Below, piece by piece: positions 24,119 through 34,251 of a DNA stretch of 34,251 nt (positions are counted from its first letter, which is position 1; each line of letters opens with the position of its first letter). The notes under the pieces were generated by a model, which saw nothing but the letters and a program-made list of their open reading frames with translations, was not told the origin of the DNA and did not search any database. Source of the DNA: an uncultured Alphaproteobacteria bacterium (GTDB taxonomy: Bacteria > Pseudomonadota > Alphaproteobacteria > Rhodobacterales > Rhodobacteraceae); assembly GCA_902533625.1 (NCBI GenBank), contig CACAMI010000015.1, positions 1-34,251 of the forward strand, given 5' to 3'. The translations under genes and the position numbers were made by a program.

Positions 24119-24388
24119 ATGGCACATAAAAAAGCCGGCGGTTCATCGCGTAACGGGCGTGACTCAGCAGGTAGAAGGTTGGGTATAAAGATGTTTGGGG
24201 GAGAAAAGGCGATCCCAGGTAATATAATTGCTCGGCAACGTGGTACTAAATGGTGGCCTGGTTCTGGAGTAGGAATGGGCCGGGATCATACTATTTTTGC
24301 TACTGAGGAAGGTAATGTGCAGTTCTCAAAAGGTTTCAAGGGAAGAACGTTTATTTCTGTAAGCCCACTTCTTAAAGCTGGAGAATAA
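24119..24388 (+). CDS. rpmA: 50S ribosomal protein L27
   Basis: An 89-residue L27 of normal length and sequence: [20 protein letters not shown] at the N-terminus, which reaches the peptidyl-transferase centre, then [20 protein letters not shown] and [16 protein letters not shown]. No N-terminal extension for processing is present. The ribosome site AGGAGG is the strongest in the window. It follows rplU by 25 nt, the standard pairing. Confidence 0.98.
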   Translation: MAHKKAGGSSRNGRDSAGRRLGIKMFGGEKAIPGNIIARQRGTKWWPGSGVGMGRDHTIFATEEGNVQFSKGFKGRTFISVSPLLKAGE

Positions 24389-24417
24389 GAAATCAAGAAG
24401 TCGCCAATAGTTTTGTT

Positions 24418-25014
24418 TTGGAAATTTACTTTTTAAGTCTAATTTTTTTTCTAGTTTCTATGATAGGAAGCCCTGGGCCAGCAAACATGTTGCTAGTTGC
24501 ATCAGGTCTGAAGTTTGGCTTTAGAAGATCTTTGCCTTTTGTTGTGGGGATAATTGTTAGTAAGCAATTTATTATTTGGCCAATAGCACTTGGCGTAGTT
24601 AATTTATCCAATGCTTCTGATTTTCTCTATGTTATAATGAAGTATATTGCAGCAGCATACATATTATATTTGGCTGTAAAAATGTATAATATTAAAATTG
24701 TGTCATCATCTGCAAAAGAGGCTCCCCCAACTTTCTTTCAGGGCCTAATTGTTCACCCGCTAAACCCAAAAGCTTGGCTTATGATAGCTACCGCATCTGC
24801 GAGTTTTATTCCTAAAGAAATGGCTCCTTTAGAGGCTGCTATAGTTTTAGCTCCCACATTTTTCGTGATCCAACTAATCTTGCACCCAATTTGGTGTTTC
24901 TTTGGGTCTTGGGTTGCTGATAGAATTTCTGGAACTATTTATGAGAAGCTTTTCGTAGCTTTAATCATGACTCTAACTTTACTAAGTGTTTTATTGATTG
25001 TTTTATCTGATTAG
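24418..25014 (+). CDS. LysE/RhtB-family amino-acid exporter
   Basis: A 198-residue inner-membrane protein with about six hydrophobic helices. The LysE signature is at the N-terminus: GSPGPANMLLVASGLKFGFRRS (residues 17-38). HPLNPKAWLM in the middle is the second family motif. It starts at TTG; LysE homologues begin in the same register (M-E-x-Y), and no ATG is available. Exports amino acids or small related compounds; which is unknown. It lies between rpmA and obgE, where many alphaproteobacteria have an acetyltransferase gene or nothing. Confidence 0.88.
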   Translation: MEIYFLSLIFFLVSMIGSPGPANMLLVASGLKFGFRRSLPFVVGIIVSKQFIIWPIALGVVNLSNASDFLYVIMKYIAAAYILYLAVKMYNIKIVSSSAKEAPPTFFQGLIVHPLNPKAWLMIATASASFIPKEMAPLEAAIVLAPTFFVIQLILHPIWCFFGSWVADRISGTIYEKLFVALIMTLTLLSVLLIVLSD

Positions 25015-25040
25015 AGTTAAATCTTCTTTTTTGTTGCTAG

Positions 25041-26101
<1,061 letters not shown>

Positions 26102-26102
<1 letters not shown>

Positions 26103-27241
26103 TGAATTTAGAAAACTCTTGGCAAATTTACTCTAATAAATTTTTTAATGAGTCTAAGACAGTTGTTGTTAAGATTGGTTCCGCCTTATTAATTGATGAC
26201 AGTATTGGAGATATAAATAAGAGCTGGCTTTCCTGTTTGGCAGAAGATATTTCAAATCTTAAAGATAAAGGTAAGAAAGTAATCATTGTCTCCTCAGGAG
26301 CTGTGGCTCTTGGTAAAAAAATCTTTCATTCGGATAGTGAAAAACTAGATCTTGAACAGAGCCAAGCAGCAGCAGCTGTTGGTCAAATTAAATTATGCCA
26401 AGCTTATCAAGAGCATTTTGATCCGTTAGGTATAAAGACAGCCCAAATTCTTGTTACTTCGGAAGATAGTCAAAATAGACGTAGGTACTTAAATAGCAAA
26501 GCTACTATAACGAGACTTTTGGAATTAAATGTTGTTCCAATAGTAAATGAAAACGATACTGTGGCAACTGATGAAATAAGGTTTGGCGATAATGACAGAC
26601 TTGCAGCACAAGTTGCTAGTTTGGTAGGAGCAGAGATTTTGGTATTATTGTCAGATATCGATGGTATCTATTCTGCAGATCCTAAATTGGAAAAGATGAG
26701 CAGACATATACCAATAGTAGATGAAGTAAATGAGGCAATTGTATCTCTAGCCGGAGAGACTTTTTCAAATATTGCGAAGGGCGGAATGCGTACAAAAGTT
26801 GAGGCTGCTCAAATAGCTTCCCTAGCAGGTTGTGCTACAGTAATTGCTAAAGGGGACTTAAGCTATCCAATTTCTGGAATTGTGAACGGTGGGAAAGTAA
26901 GTTGGTTTTTAGCAAGTCGCAATCCTGAAAATGCCAGAAAGCAATGGATTAACAGTATTAAGATTAAGGGCAGTGTGTTTATAGATGAAGGTGCAAGAAA
27001 AGCGATAGAATCTGGAAGTTCCTTACTTCCCGCTGGTATTACGAAGTTTTTTGGTAGGTTCGCTAGAGGAGATATAGTGGAAATTATTAATACGGATGGA
27101 AAGAAGGTTGGGAAAGGAATATCTTCTTATAATTCTGAAGAGCTTGAAAAGATTAAAGGGTGTAGTAGGGAGAATATTTCAATTAAACTCGGGTATGTGG
27201 CCAGGTCAGCATTTGTTCATAGAGATGATATGGTATTATAA
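26102..27241 (+). CDS. proB: glutamate 5-kinase
   Basis: First step of proline synthesis: phosphorylates glutamate. I choose the ATG at 26102 (379 aa), forming TAATG with obgE, over an in-frame ATG at 26087 inside obgE. The amino-acid-kinase domain shows VVVKIGSALL near 21-30, VSSGAVALGKK, VNENDTVATDEIRFGDND, and KGGMRTKVEAAQIA. A PUA domain (about 290-375) begins GSVFIDEGARKAIE and has GKGISSYNSEEL, as in the long ProB form. The stop is one base before proA. Confidence 0.96.
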
Positions 27242-27242
27242 A

Positions 27243-28496
27243 ATGACAAGCAAAATAAATACAAAAGAAATAGCGGCAAAGGCTAGGGATTCAAAAGCTA
27301 TCATGGCTTCTTTGTCTGAAAGTGAAAAAAATAAGGTCCTTGATGGTTTTAAAGCAAACATTTTGCTAAATAAGACAAAAATTTTAGAAGCAAATCAAAT
27401 TGATTTATTAAATGCTAAACAAAAAGAATTATCTCAAGCATTTATCGATAGATTGAAGTTAAATACTGAAAGAGTTCAGGCTATGGCAGATTCCATTAGC
27501 GAAATAATTAATCTTCCTGATCCGGTAGGGCAGGTCAGTTCAGAGTGGGAAAGACCAAACGGGTTAAAAATAAAAAGAGTGCAAACACCAATAGGTGTGA
27601 TTGCTATTATTTATGAGAGCAGACCAAATGTTACCGTCGATGCAAGTGCACTTTCGTTTAAATCAGGAAACCCATGTATTTTGAGGTGTGGAGCGGATAG
27701 CATAAATTCTTGCAATGAGATATTCAGATCTATTGAACAAAGCATTGAGGATATAGGTTTGCCTAAAAGCTGCATCCAGTTTATTAACAATTCTGACCGC
27801 CAACTCGTTAAAGAAATTCTCAGTTTAAGTGAATATATTGATGTGGTTATTCCCAGAGGAGGAAAAGATTTAGTTTCTTTGATTGAAGCTGAATCACGAA
27901 TTCCTACTTTTTCTCATCTTGAAGGAATTGTTCATATTTTTGTTGATAAAGATGCTGATCCAGTAAAAGCTTTTGATGTAATTTTAAATTCAAAAATTAG
28001 GAGGGTGGGTATTTGTGGCGCTGTAGAATGTTTATTGATTGACGAAAGTTTTTTTAAAAATAATGATTTGGCTTTTATATCTAGTCTTATGGAAAAAGGT
28101 GTAGAAGTTAGAGGCGATAAACATATTAGCTCAAGATTTAACACTGTTCTTGCATCGGATGAAGATTGGGGAAAGGAATATTTAGATAATATAATAGCTT
28201 GTAGGGTGGTTGAAGGGCTTGATGACGCAATTCATCATATAGATAAATTTGGATCAGCTCATACGGACTGCATAATTTCTGAAAATGATAAAGCAGTAGA
28301 AAGTTTTTTTGGGAGGCTTGATAGTGCTATACTACTTCACAATGCGTCGACACAATTTGCAGATGGCGGTGAGTTTGGTTTAGGTGCAGAAATTGGAATA
28401 TCTACTGGAAAACTACATGCACGCGGCCCTATAGGTTTAAATCAACTGACAACTTTTCAATACCATGTTATTGGGAAAGGTAATACCAGAGCTTAG
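27243..28496 (+). CDS. proA: gamma-glutamyl phosphate reductase
   Basis: Second step of proline synthesis: NADPH reduction of glutamyl phosphate to glutamate semialdehyde. The start at 27243 gives 417 aa, the family size; the frame is open further upstream inside proB, but that part is not ProA. Seen: RVQTPIGVIAIIYESRPNVT, VIPRGGKDLV, HLEGIVHIFVD, catalytic Cys258 in RRVGICGAVE, and the C-terminal LGAEIGISTGKLHARGP. Ends 3 nt from the converging YcbK-like gene. Confidence 0.97.
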   Translation: MTSKINTKEIAAKARDSKAIMASLSESEKNKVLDGFKANILLNKTKILEANQIDLLNAKQKELSQAFIDRLKLNTERVQAMADSISEIINLPDPVGQVSSEWERPNGLKIKRVQTPIGVIAIIYESRPNVTVDASALSFKSGNPCILRCGADSINSCNEIFRSIEQSIEDIGLPKSCIQFINNSDRQLVKEILSLSEYIDVVIPRGGKDLVSLIEAESRIPTFSHLEGIVHIFVDKDADPVKAFDVILNSKIRRVGICGAVECLLIDESFFKNNDLAFISSLMEKGVEVRGDKHISSRFNTVLASDEDWGKEYLDNIIACRVVEGLDDAIHHIDKFGSAHTDCIISENDKAVESFFGRLDSAILLHNASTQFADGGEFGLGAEIGISTGKLHARGPIGLNQLTTFQYHVIGKGNTRA

Positions 28497-28499
28497 ATG

Positions 28500-29051
28500 T
28501 TATTTTTGCCAATACCTAACTGGCCCACAATCTATATGTGTAAAATTAGATCTATAATATCTTCCCACGCCGCCACCTCTACAGGAACGAGCAGCTTTAG
28601 AAATTTGTGAAACAGATCGAGATCTCATTCTAACATCAGCAGCCATAGCTTTCATGTGGTACGAATTTTGGGCAACACCATCATAAACATTACTTAGCAT
28701 CCTATTTGTTTTCTTGGTTCTATATCCGGATAGTAGTTCAAATGGCTCGCTACTATCCATTAACAGCTGGGATGCGGCTAATAAATCTAAATTTCTTGGG
28801 TCATACTGGATTGCTTTATTCTGTCTCCAGTCTCTCATAAAATAACTGAACTCTTTGACAGCTTCGTATATATACTCACCTTCAACCCAATATACTAAAT
28901 CTATATATTCTCCGGTTCTAGAATTGTTCATTTTAAGTTTTCTTATGTCGCCAGCACTTCTAATATAGCCAGTAGCATTAACATACACAGGCGCAGCCGA
29001 ACACACCAGAGCTCCTGCGAACAAGTTTATTATTTCTCTTCTTGTTCTCAT
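28500..29051 (-). CDS. YcbK/DUF882-like M15 peptidase, Tat-type signal
   Basis: A 183-residue exported protein. The N-terminus TRREIINLFAGALVC resembles a twin-arginine signal (T-R-R-x-I-I). The M15 zinc site is readable: His132 and Asp139 in SYHMKAMAADVRM, and His172 in FTHIDCGP. LSGYRTKKTN matches the substrate strand of DUF882 proteins, which act on or bind peptidoglycan peptides. It is divergent from the L,D-transpeptidase gene, the pairing known from E. coli as ycbK-ycbB, here with opposite orientation. Confidence 0.88.
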   Translation of the reverse strand: MRTRREIINLFAGALVCSAAPVYVNATGYIRSAGDIRKLKMNNSRTGEYIDLVYWVEGEYIYEAVKEFSYFMRDWRQNKAIQYDPRNLDLLAASQLLMDSSEPFELLSGYRTKKTNRMLSNVYDGVAQNSYHMKAMAADVRMRSRSVSQISKAARSCRGGGVGRYYRSNFTHIDCGPVRYWQK

Positions 29052-29211
29052 ATTCTTTATTTTACCAACCGCCTGCTACTCGAAAATCTATCGAGATAAT
29101 CCATATTACACTTAAATTCCTTCCAAGCCAAGTCTTGATTTAAAAATAATCGCTAAATATAAAGAACGACTTTTATGACAAAACTATTACAATTAAAAAA
29201 TTACTTTAATT

Positions 29212-29226
29212 AGTAACATAGTTACT
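29212..29226. promoter_or_regulatory. inverted repeat between the divergent YcbK-like and L,D-transpeptidase genes
   Basis: AGTAAC-ATA-GTTACT is a perfect 6-bp inverted repeat with a 3-base centre, about 70 bp before the transpeptidase start. It could be an operator shared by both envelope genes. No confident -10/-35 pair was found nearby. Confidence 0.4.
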
Positions 29227-29297
29227 GTAAGTAGTTTATGCTATTAAGCATTAATGTTTGTATGCAATTGGTTTTTCGAGAGGGTTAGGTATAAATT

Positions 29298-30896
29298 TTG
29301 AGACTATTTAACTACTTAATTGTAACATCTTTTTTTTGCTTTATTGCTCTTTATAGTACAGCTCACTCAACTACTTCAGGAAGTGTAAACTCAAACCTCC
29401 TTCGTAAGGAATTAATAGCTTTATATGGTGATCAAGACCCAGTATTTGAATTTTATGAATCCCGTGATTTCAGTTCATTTTGGCTATCAGATAACAAAAA
29501 TCTTTATGGCTTAATTGAAGCTTTAAATATAGCTGAAAAGCATGGTTTAGAGGGCGAGAAATATTTTATAGAGAGACTGAGATCAGGCGCAAATAGTGAC
29601 GGCATTTCTTATTCTCCACATTATTATGAAATAATTGCGATGAAATCAGCGCTTAGATTTGTAAACCATATCTCCTCCGGAATGCTTAAGCCAACTACTA
29701 TTGCTCCGGAAATTAATGTTTATCCTCAAGTTCCGAAGGCATCGGAAATACTTTTTAAGATATCTAATTCTGATGACATAAAGGCTACTATTTTTGAATT
29801 TGTTCCAAAAGATCCGGACTACAATGCACTGCTTAATGAATTGGAAAAATTAAAGCTTGCCGCAAGGTATGGTTTTTGGGGACATCCGGTACCTTCAAAT
29901 GAATTGCTCGGTTATGGTGCTAAATCTCACAAGGTAGTTAAACTTCGTACTAGATTATACAAAATGGGCTATTTGGATTTAGATAATGGTTCGGAAATTT
30001 ATGATGTTGATTTAGTAAAAGGGGTAAAAAGATTTCAGACAATGCATGGGTTAAATTCGGATGGTATTGCTGGAAAATTTACCTTGGATGCAATAAACAT
30101 ATCGCCAGAGACGAGAATTGTTCAGGTTATTGTTAATCTTGAGAGAATTCGTTGGAATAATTTCGATTATGGGGAAAAGTATATACGTGTTAATCAACCC
30201 AATTTTAGGGCAGAATTAAAAGAAGAAGGTAGTGTTATATGGTCATCCAGAGTAGTTGTGGGACTTCCAGAGTTTCAAACAGCAGAATTTAGTGATATTA
30301 TGACTCATTTGATTATAAATCCAACTTGGCATGTTCCTAAAAGTATTGCCGTTGATGAGTATTTGCCATTGATGCAGGAAAATCCTGATTTTATAGCTAA
30401 TAATGATATGGTGCTATTGATTAAGGGAACTTCAAAGCAAGTGGATTCAACATTAATTGATATGAATGCATTTACTGCAGAAAATTTTCCATTTGAGATA
30501 AAGCAAAACCCAAGTAATCTGAATGCACTGGGCCTAGTTAAATTTATGTTTCCTAATAGATTTAGTATTTATATGCATGATACGCCATCAAAGGAGTTAT
30601 TTTTTAGGGATGAAAGAACCTTTAGCCATGGCTGTATACGAGTTCAGGATCCATTTGACTTTGCTCACGTTCTGTTAACATGGCAATTAGATGATCCAAT
30701 TAAGGGGTTTGCTAATATCTTAGAAAAAAATAAGGAAACTCAAATTAACTTAGATAATGCTGTCCCTGTACACATTCAATATAGAACAGTTTTTAAGGGG
30801 CAAAATGGAAAAATAAACTATCGGTCTGATATTTACGGAAGAGACGCCATGGTTTTTATTAATATGGTAGATGCCGGGTTAATAATTGATATATAG
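29298..30896 (+). CDS. L,D-transpeptidase, YcbB type
   Basis: A 532-residue exported enzyme making 3-3 crosslinks in peptidoglycan. It starts at TTG, with TTAGGT upstream; residues 1-22 are a signal peptide. Order of domains: a scaffold (about 30-200), a peptidoglycan-binding domain (YKMGYLDLDNG, VKRFQTMHGLNSDGIAGKFT, about 212-268), and the YkuD catalytic domain (about 290-470) with YMHDTP (His427) and SHGCIRV, giving catalytic Cys446. The insertion between LIINPTWHVP and the active site is the YcbB capping subdomain. Partner gene upstream is YcbK-like. Confidence 0.93.
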   Translation: MRLFNYLIVTSFFCFIALYSTAHSTTSGSVNSNLLRKELIALYGDQDPVFEFYESRDFSSFWLSDNKNLYGLIEALNIAEKHGLEGEKYFIERLRSGANSDGISYSPHYYEIIAMKSALRFVNHISSGMLKPTTIAPEINVYPQVPKASEILFKISNSDDIKATIFEFVPKDPDYNALLNELEKLKLAARYGFWGHPVPSNELLGYGAKSHKVVKLRTRLYKMGYLDLDNGSEIYDVDLVKGVKRFQTMHGLNSDGIAGKFTLDAINISPETRIVQVIVNLERIRWNNFDYGEKYIRVNQPNFRAELKEEGSVIWSSRVVVGLPEFQTAEFSDIMTHLIINPTWHVPKSIAVDEYLPLMQENPDFIANNDMVLLIKGTSKQVDSTLIDMNAFTAENFPFEIKQNPSNLNALGLVKFMFPNRFSIYMHDTPSKELFFRDERTFSHGCIRVQDPFDFAHVLLTWQLDDPIKGFANILEKNKETQINLDNAVPVHIQYRTVFKGQNGKINYRSDIYGRDAMVFINMVDAGLIIDI

Positions 30897-30934
30897 CAAG
30901 AAGTAAACTTGAAGTAATATACTGGTTATAAAAT

Positions 30935-31999
30935 ATGCTCACTTTGAGAGAGATAGCTGATAGGATGGAGGCCAGATATGATGGTGATGGCTCAATTGAA
31001 TTGATTGGGCCTGCTGAACCTAAGAAGGCTAATAGCAATCAACTTGCTCTAGCATTGAGTGAGAAATATGCTGATGCACTTAAATCAGGAAATGCTATAG
31101 CTGCTCTAATTACTGAAGAAATAAATTGGAAAAATATTCCATTAAAGGGTGTTATTTTTGCACCGAATCCGCGTTATGCTTTATCCAAGGTAAGCAAAGT
31201 GTTTCATGAAGATATGCTGCTTGATGCATGCATACATTCGTCAGCAATTATCGAAGGTAACCTTCTTGGAAGTGATATTTCCATAGGCCCTTTCTCAATT
31301 GTTGAGAAAGGAGCTTCAATTGGTGCTGGGTCGCGAATTGGGGCTAATTGTTTTATCGGAGAAAATGTTAAAATTGGCAAGAAGGCAAGGATTCATAATT
31401 GCGTAACAATTGGAAAAAATATTCAAATAGGGGACAATTTTGTTTCGCAATCAAATTCTGTTATAGGTTCAGATGGATTTTCATATGTGAGCCCAGGAGA
31501 GAAAGATATATTGGATGCCAGGAAAGCTGGATCAACTAGGGACTTGCATGCAATCAAGGGTTACGAAAAAATAGAATCCCTTGGTTCTGTTTCTATTGAA
31601 GATAATGTCGAAATTGGGGCTTGTGTTACAATAGATAGGGGAACTATTGATGAAACTCTTATCAAGGAAGGAACTAAAATAGATAATTTGGTTCATATAG
31701 CTCACAATGTAAAATTAGGAAAGAATTGTTTAATTTGCGGTCAAGTAGGTATAGCAGGGTCTACTATTATTGGCGATAGAGTAGTTATGGCAGGGCAGGT
31801 AGGTGTTGGCGATAATTTGTCTATAGGGTCAGATGTAATAATTGCAGGAAAATCAGGGGTTTCATCCAATGTGCCAGCTAATAGGTTTATGATGGGAAAC
31901 CCGGCTATGCAGATGGATAAGAATATTGCTGCCTACAAAATATTCCGTCGCCTCCCACAATTGGAGAAAAAAATTAAGGCTTTTCTTAATAAAAAATAG
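30935..31999 (+). CDS. lpxD: UDP-3-O-acylglucosamine N-acyltransferase
   Basis: Third step of lipid A synthesis: adds the N-linked 3-hydroxyacyl chain from ACP. The 354-residue protein has an N-terminal uridine-binding domain (to about 100) and a left-handed beta-helix of hexapeptide repeats (about 105-320; [19 protein letters not shown] and similar). Catalytic His257 is in [16 protein letters not shown] and the C-terminal helix ([29 protein letters not shown]) complete the family. An ACP and a ketosynthase gene follow within 60 nt, so substrate supply is probably linked. Confidence 0.96.
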   Translation: MLTLREIADRMEARYDGDGSIELIGPAEPKKANSNQLALALSEKYADALKSGNAIAALITEEINWKNIPLKGVIFAPNPRYALSKVSKVFHEDMLLDACIHSSAIIEGNLLGSDISIGPFSIVEKGASIGAGSRIGANCFIGENVKIGKKARIHNCVTIGKNIQIGDNFVSQSNSVIGSDGFSYVSPGEKDILDARKAGSTRDLHAIKGYEKIESLGSVSIEDNVEIGACVTIDRGTIDETLIKEGTKIDNLVHIAHNVKLGKNCLICGQVGIAGSTIIGDRVVMAGQVGVGDNLSIGSDVIIAGKSGVSSNVPANRFMMGNPAMQMDKNIAAYKIFRRLPQLEKKIKAFLNKK

Positions 32000-32053
32000 A
32001 CCAAATGAATTGTTTTAATGTAAAAAATATTAATACACTTCTTGGAGATCATA

Positions 32054-32323
32054 GTGGATTTAAGAGTTAAAAATAGAGTTTTGGAAATATTAACTAATCA
32101 TGGGCAGTTAGCTAGGGAAGATATTGGTATGTCTTCAACCTTAGAAAGCTTAGGTATAGATAGTGTTGGTGTGGTTGAGGTAATTTTTGCTATTGAAGAA
32201 GAGTTTGATATTAATATTCCTTATAATGCAAATGAGACTTTATCAAAAAGACTAGATTTCTCAAATGTTCTCTCAATTGTTGAGTTGGTATCTGAATTAG
32301 TAAGAGATAATCATAAATTTTAA
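32054..32323 (+). CDS. acyl carrier protein, specialised type
   Basis: I choose GTG at 32054 (89 aa), because GGAG lies six bases upstream; the frame is open to a TTG at 32042 that overlaps this site. The phosphopantetheine Ser is Ser37 in GIDSVGVVEVIF. The IFAIEEEFDINIP stretch matches helix III of ACPs. It is longer than the housekeeping AcpP (about 77 aa) and has few acidic residues at helix II. Its place between lpxD and a ketosynthase recalls AcpXL of rhizobia, which carries very long acyl chains for lipid A, but homology to AcpXL is not proven here. Confidence 0.88.
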   Translation: MDLRVKNRVLEILTNHGQLAREDIGMSSTLESLGIDSVGVVEVIFAIEEEFDINIPYNANETLSKRLDFSNVLSIVELVSELVRDNHKF

Positions 32324-32324
32324 A

Positions 32325-33533
32325 ATGAAACGAGTGGTTATAACTGGGTGCGGAACTATTAATCCACTAGGAAGAAATGTGGAAGAAACTTGGAAGTCGC
32401 TGGCGGAAGGAAAAGATGGGATAAGTAAACTGGATATCCCTAATATTGAAAGGCTCTCTATAAAAAATGGTGGACAAGTTAAAATTAAATCTATCTTGGA
32501 AAGTTTGCCAAAAAATTTTAATACAAATGCTGACAGAGTTACACTCTTATCGTTAATTGCATCAATTGAAGCTGTTAATTCATCAGGTATAAATTTTGAG
32601 CAACCTTTAAATGAGTCATCTGCAGTTATTTTAGGAACGGCTGGCGGAGGGCTAACAACCCAAGATGAGAATTTTAAGAAGGTATATGAGCAGAAAAGAA
32701 ACCGCGTGCACCCTCTTACTGTTCCAAGGTTAATGCATAGTGCTTCTGCTAGTGCAATATCAATTGAAAACAATATAACTGGACCTACTTTTACTGTTAG
32801 CACTGCCTGTGCATCCTCTAACCATGCTATAGGGCAAGCTTTTGCCCTAATTAGATCTGGTCAGATTGTAACGGCAGTAGCAGGGGGCGCTGATAGTATG
32901 CTTTGCTTTGGAGGTTTGAAGGCTTGGGAAGGGTTAAGAATAATGACCACTGATAAATGTCGCCCCTTTTGTGCAACAAGGGATGGTATGATTCAGAGCG
33001 AAGGGGCAACTGTATTTATTTTAGAAGAATTAGATTACGCCTTAAGTCGTAACGCTGATATCTATGCAGAATTAGTTGGATACTCTATGAATTCAGATGC
33101 TTTTGACATTATGAATCCTTCTCCTAAAGGGTTGGTAAGGGCAATGGAACTCGCGCTTACTGACGCAAAATTAGACCCAGAATGTATTGGGTATATAAAC
33201 GCTCATGGTACCGGAACTTATGTAAATGATAAAATTGAAAGTTTGGCAATAAATAAGATTTTTAAAGGAAAATGTTTAAAACCTTTTGTCTCTTCTACCA
33301 AATCAATGCACGGCCATTTAATAGGGGGAAGTGGAGCTATAGAGCTCCTTTCTTGCATTTTAGCTCTTAAGAAAGGAATCTTAGCGCCTACAATTAATTT
33401 TGAAAAAGAAGATCCTCTTTGTGCTATAAATTTAGTTAAAAATAATTCAGTGGAAGCTAAGGTAACGAATGTGATGTCAAATTCATTCGCTTTTGGCGGG
33501 TTGAATGCAGTTTTAGTTTTAAGATCTTTTTAG
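32325..33533 (+). CDS. beta-ketoacyl-ACP synthase, FabF-like
   Basis: A 402-residue condensing enzyme. The Cys-His-His triad is complete: Cys162 in TACASSNHA, His294 in NAHGTGTYVND, and His331 in STKSMHGHLIGG with Lys326. The NSFAFGGLNAVLVL ending is typical of KAS II. The start is one base after the ACP stop, so the pair is a unit. It is shorter than, and differs from, housekeeping FabF (for example STKSMHGH instead of STKSMTGH). It may serve a special acyl chain such as that on lipid A. The stop overlaps the converging IalB gene by four bases. Confidence 0.92.
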   Translation: MKRVVITGCGTINPLGRNVEETWKSLAEGKDGISKLDIPNIERLSIKNGGQVKIKSILESLPKNFNTNADRVTLLSLIASIEAVNSSGINFEQPLNESSAVILGTAGGGLTTQDENFKKVYEQKRNRVHPLTVPRLMHSASASAISIENNITGPTFTVSTACASSNHAIGQAFALIRSGQIVTAVAGGADSMLCFGGLKAWEGLRIMTTDKCRPFCATRDGMIQSEGATVFILEELDYALSRNADIYAELVGYSMNSDAFDIMNPSPKGLVRAMELALTDAKLDPECIGYINAHGTGTYVNDKIESLAINKIFKGKCLKPFVSSTKSMHGHLIGGSGAIELLSCILALKKGILAPTINFEKEDPLCAINLVKNNSVEAKVTNVMSNSFAFGGLNAVLVLRSF

Positions 33534-34057
33534 TTTGTGAGAGATTCATATGCTTTTTTAAAGCCCACTAAAGATACATCTAATATAATTTTTTCATTGG
33601 GATTTCTATAGTCTTGATAGCCTAGCACCAGATTCCATTCTTTCTTTAACATTTCAATTTCTTCTTTTTGCAGCGGTATAAAATTTAAACAACCCTCCTT
33701 TGCACATAGTGCAAACTCATGGCGAATTGGTTCATTGTTTTGCACCGCAATAAGTAAGCCATGTGGCAAATAAGAATATAAGGGCGACAGAATTGTCATT
33801 TCAGCAACTTTTTTATTGTCTACTGATCCAGATAGAGAAAGTGACACTCTTGCTTTCTTATTTCCTTCTGAGTCAAAGCCAAAAGAAAATATGGAACAAG
33901 TGTTACTTGTTTCATTGCATATTTTTTGCCAGTCTTTAAATTCATTGTTTTTTACTTCTTCCGCCTTTAAAGAATAGGAAAGTAGCGACGAGATTGATAT
34001 TACTGCCCCTAGAACAATAGCTATAATTTTTAGGGTTTCTTTTTTATAATTGGACAT
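33530..34057 (-). CDS. invasion-associated locus B (IalB) family periplasmic protein
   Basis: A 175-residue exported protein with signal peptide (about 1-31, ending SYSLKA). The IalB pattern is visible: FKDWQKIC, paired Cys at 47 and 54, LPHGLLIAVQN, then CAKEGC (Cys118 and Cys123). The Cys pairs probably form disulfides. Function is poorly known in the family; in alphaproteobacteria it is a common periplasmic protein, not necessarily a virulence factor. It lies 31 nt after the CorC-like gene on the same strand. Confidence 0.85.
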   Translation of the reverse strand: MSNYKKETLKIIAIVLGAVISISSLLSYSLKAEEVKNNEFKDWQKICNETSNTCSIFSFGFDSEGNKKARVSLSLSGSVDNKKVAEMTILSPLYSYLPHGLLIAVQNNEPIRHEFALCAKEGCLNFIPLQKEEIEMLKKEWNLVLGYQDYRNPNEKIILDVSLVGFKKAYESLTN

Positions 34058-34088
34058 TTTCAGTGCTTTCCAGAGTTTTATAAACCGT

Positions 34089-34251
34089 TTATTCTCGCTC
34101 AGGCCTTACCCGAATGCGTGTAACTTTATTACCTTCTCTTTTAATAATTTCATAAATAAAGCCATGAAACTTAAATAATTGTCCTTGATTTGGAATTGCT
34201 TGTGCTTCATGAATTACTAGACCAGCTATCGTATTGGCTTCTTGATCAGAT
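34089..34251 (-). CDS. HlyC/CorC family CBS-domain protein, C-terminal end (partial)
   Basis: Only the last 53 codons are inside the window: the frame starts SDQEANTIAGLVIHEAQAIP and ends TRIRVRPERE. This matches the CorC_HlyC (transporter-associated) domain that closes UPF0053 proteins: a T-I-A-G-L-V turn, a G-x-x-F-x-x-H-G-F core, and a basic RVRP ending. Such proteins have membrane DUF21 and CBS domains upstream, outside this window, or only CBS domains in CorC-type proteins. Which type it is cannot be told from this piece. Confidence 0.82.
   Translation of the reverse strand, partial: SDQEANTIAGLVIHEAQAIPNQGQLFKFHGFIYEIIKREGNKVTRIRVRPERE

Noticed and set aside
27096-27242. Long N-terminal extension of proA into proB
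   Set aside because: The added 49 codons overlap proB in another frame and do not resemble ProA; the ATG at 27243 gives the family length.
32297-32803. 168-codon minus-strand frame opposite the ketosynthase gene
   Set aside because: Antisense shadow of a gene with an intact catalytic triad; no family features.

Overview
This is an AT-rich chromosomal window of about 34 kb from an alphaproteobacterium, most likely a marine, streamlined, low-GC lineage of SAR116-like or related type. This placement is an inference from gene content: a trimethylamine/TMAO catabolic operon, an IalB-family protein, a YcbK/YcbB pair, lpxD with an extra ACP and ketosynthase, and the rplU-rpmA-obgE-proBA order. Genes are tightly packed, with many ATGA, TAATG and TGATG junctions, and several reading frames begin at TTG or GTG. 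I saw no tRNA, rRNA, CRISPR array, insertion sequence or prophage.

Region 1 (1-10533, + strand) is a methylated-amine operon. It opens with the 3' end of an FMN/Fe-S glutamate-synthase-like gene, probably the methylglutamate synthase subunit mgsC. Then come an unrecognised 137-aa protein, a nitrilase-family amidohydrolase, an unrecognised 194-aa protein, trimethylamine monooxygenase (tmm), a TMAO ABC importer (tmoX, tmoV, tmoW), a small cupin, and TMAO demethylase (tdm). In the known pathway Tmm oxidises TMA to TMAO, TmoXVW imports TMAO, and Tdm splits it to dimethylamine and formaldehyde (or methylene-THF). Methylamine finally enters the N-methylglutamate route that needs MgsABC. Three unassigned genes and the cupin lie inside this run. 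Two perfect inverted repeats separate tmm from tmoX, and a strong hairpin separates tmoX from tmoV.

Region 2 (10541-12599) holds a shared convergent terminator, then on the minus strand an ammonium transporter and a 57-aa single-pass membrane protein. The ammonium gene sits convergent to the operon that would release ammonium. Its 435-bp upstream gap carries an inverted repeat and a 10-bp direct repeat spaced two helical turns apart.

Region 3 (12600-23202) is a mixed accessory stretch: a DUF3089 hydrolase, an FMN reductase divergent from an AhpD-like protein, a 55-aa small gene, an M20 amidohydrolase with an abnormal start, a membrane-anchored Mrr-like protein with an altered active site, an SDR, and a minus-strand run. 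That run comprises an HxlR regulator, a lipid kinase, a double-hotdog thioesterase, a divergent ureohydrolase and a nitronate monooxygenase-like enzyme. A winged-helix-like gene follows.

Region 4 (23203-28496) is housekeeping: rplU with a repeat-built basic tail, rpmA, a LysE-type exporter, obgE, proB and proA. Region 5 (28500-34251) is envelope-related: a YcbK-like M15 peptidase divergent from an L,D-transpeptidase, lpxD, an ACP, a FabF-like ketosynthase, an IalB-family protein, and the 3' end of a CorC/HlyC-family gene.
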